Below are positions 62,842 through 64,000 of a stretch of DNA of 64,000 bases, piece by piece. The notes beneath the pieces are model-generated. The model was not told the origin of the DNA, searched no databases, and saw nothing but the letters and a program-made list of their open reading frames with translations. The position numbers and the translations under genes were made by a program. The DNA lies in contig NC_088792.1 in the NCBI RefSeq assembly GCF_011386835.1, positions 44,692,882 through 44,756,881 of the forward strand, read 5' to 3'. The stretch is from Chrysemys picta bellii (lineage: Eukaryota > Chordata > Testudines > Emydidae). How positions within the stretch are numbered: position 1 is the stretch's first letter; each line of letters begins with the position of its first letter.

Positions 62842-64000
62842 TAGGGACTTTAATATGATTGACCCAAACAGGTTTTTGAAATTCAAATGAACATCTATGA
62901 ACACTGTATTTGCAGTATTCCACCAGCTCTATTGTTCACTCATATGTTTTAAAAAATGTTTCAGAAGTTAGCAGTATTAAAAACACTTGGTTTATGATTA
63001 TATTTTGCATGGATTATATCAGACAGTCACTGTAATATTAATCTAGACATTCAGGGCTCACTCCTGCATTTGTATGTTTTATGTGGGTACTCATCACTGC
63101 TTATCTTGTGAAATCAACTACTGCACGAGTAACAAGAATTTGTCATGAGATGTATGTCTGCATACCTGAGAGTGTTGTTTAGTGCTCTATATATACTGCT
63201 GTGCATCCAATAGCAAGATAACTATTACTATTTTAGTAATAAAAGGGCAGCTTTTGGATTTTCTGTTACGCTAGATTAAATTTATGCGCATACTATATGA
63301 GATGTAAACATTATCATCAAAGTTTTTTTTTTGTCCCAGTTTCATAGTTATGCATAATGATAATTGGCAAGTTGGCTTAAGTATGGAAATAGAATTATTG
63401 CCAAGAAGATTGCATGCAGCTCTGAAACAATGCATACATTAATCAACTCAAGTTGCTATCAATTTTTCAATTGATGTTTTTCCCACAATACCCTCTAAAA
63501 CAGTTTTAGTACATTTGTGTCAACTGAAATGTTCTATCTATATTCTGCTCAGACTGAACTGGAGAGGAGTATTTGATGTTGTTGAGAAAATTCTCAGTTG
63601 TAATCAGCAATAAATCTGTATGCATTTCCAGCTTAGATTGTATCATGTAAGGAAGTCTTGTGAAACTAGATTACAAAGTATAAGAAACAGAACTTCCTTA
63701 CATATTATCTTTGATAGCAGAACATTTTTACAGAAGGGGTTTTGCTTTAAAAATGAAATAAATTTCTAAATTCATATTTATAACCTAGATAAAGACAGTG
63801 ATCTCACTGGGTACTGAAAATTCAAGCCCATGCAATTATCTCCCAGTGAATATACATGCCAGGAGATGTATGCATCATCTTCATCATTCTGATAATTATG
63901 CCGTTTCACGTATTTTTCAATGACATTTTCAGTGGAAATTTGTGGTATTGATTTTTGTAATCATGATTTGCATGTGTTTTAAAAGTTAACAATACAGACC

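Overview
This is vertebrate nuclear DNA, most likely from a cryptodiran turtle. The argument rests on the repeats: a tRNA-derived SINE with the sequence of the turtle Cry family (56843-57027), reptilian CR1 and L2-type LINE fragments, Penelope-like ends, PIF/Harbinger and hAT elements, and solo endogenous-retrovirus LTRs. There are no bacterial-style operons. Nearly every open frame longer than 60 codons is either chance or lies inside a repeat.

Only one host gene is supported. A CpG-dense island at about 51040-52450 holds a plus-strand coding first exon (52228-52335) that ends exactly at a GTAACT splice donor. Its 36 residues match the N-terminus of ZNF804B, a C2H2 zinc-finger protein. The window is therefore about 51 kb of upstream intergenic DNA, the promoter with exon 1, and about 11.7 kb of intron 1. 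The zinc-finger exons lie beyond the right edge.

Upstream, left to right: a hAT MITE (2.7 kb); an antisense CR1 fragment with ORF1 esterase and ORF2 endonuclease remnants (3.1-4.0 kb) next to a sense L2-like LINE (4.0-5.2 kb); two LTR-like blocks (5.8-6.9 and 8.4-9.5 kb) around a long imperfect inverted repeat (7.57-8.19 kb); a hAT element inserted into a CR1 tail (13.5-14.2 kb); an antisense L2-like 3' region and a 2-kb CR1 with reverse-transcriptase motifs (15.7-18.3 kb); a TIR element (19.7-20.7 kb); a Harbinger MITE mirrored into L2-tail sequence (22.9-23.3 kb); a solo LTR and CR1 tails (24.5-27.1 kb); a second hAT MITE (29.0-29.4 kb); and a decayed 6-kb PIF/Harbinger element (29.79-35.85 kb). 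The Harbinger element still shows its MYB-like gene and its DDE transposase, with three LTRs and one MITE nested inside. Next come CR1 tails, a hAT element beside an RTE-like LINE (44.3-46.2 kb), and a Penelope-like fold-back (46.76-46.98 kb).

Intron 1 holds a second Penelope-like fold-back (55.33-55.53 kb), the Cry SINE, a 5S rRNA-derived SINE, a Ty3/Gypsy pol remnant split by a TIR element that contains a GC-rich minisatellite, another hAT element, and a Tigger-like MITE.

I found no new multi-gene system. The most unusual observations are the two Penelope-like fold-backs, each inside one 12-13 bp target-site duplication with its turn inside a hammerhead-ribozyme-like core; the unexplained inverted repeat at 7.57-8.19 kb; the two-gene Harbinger fossil; and a perfect 22-bp mirrored flank around a Harbinger MITE. 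All family assignments come from reading the sequence and recalling families; no database search was run.
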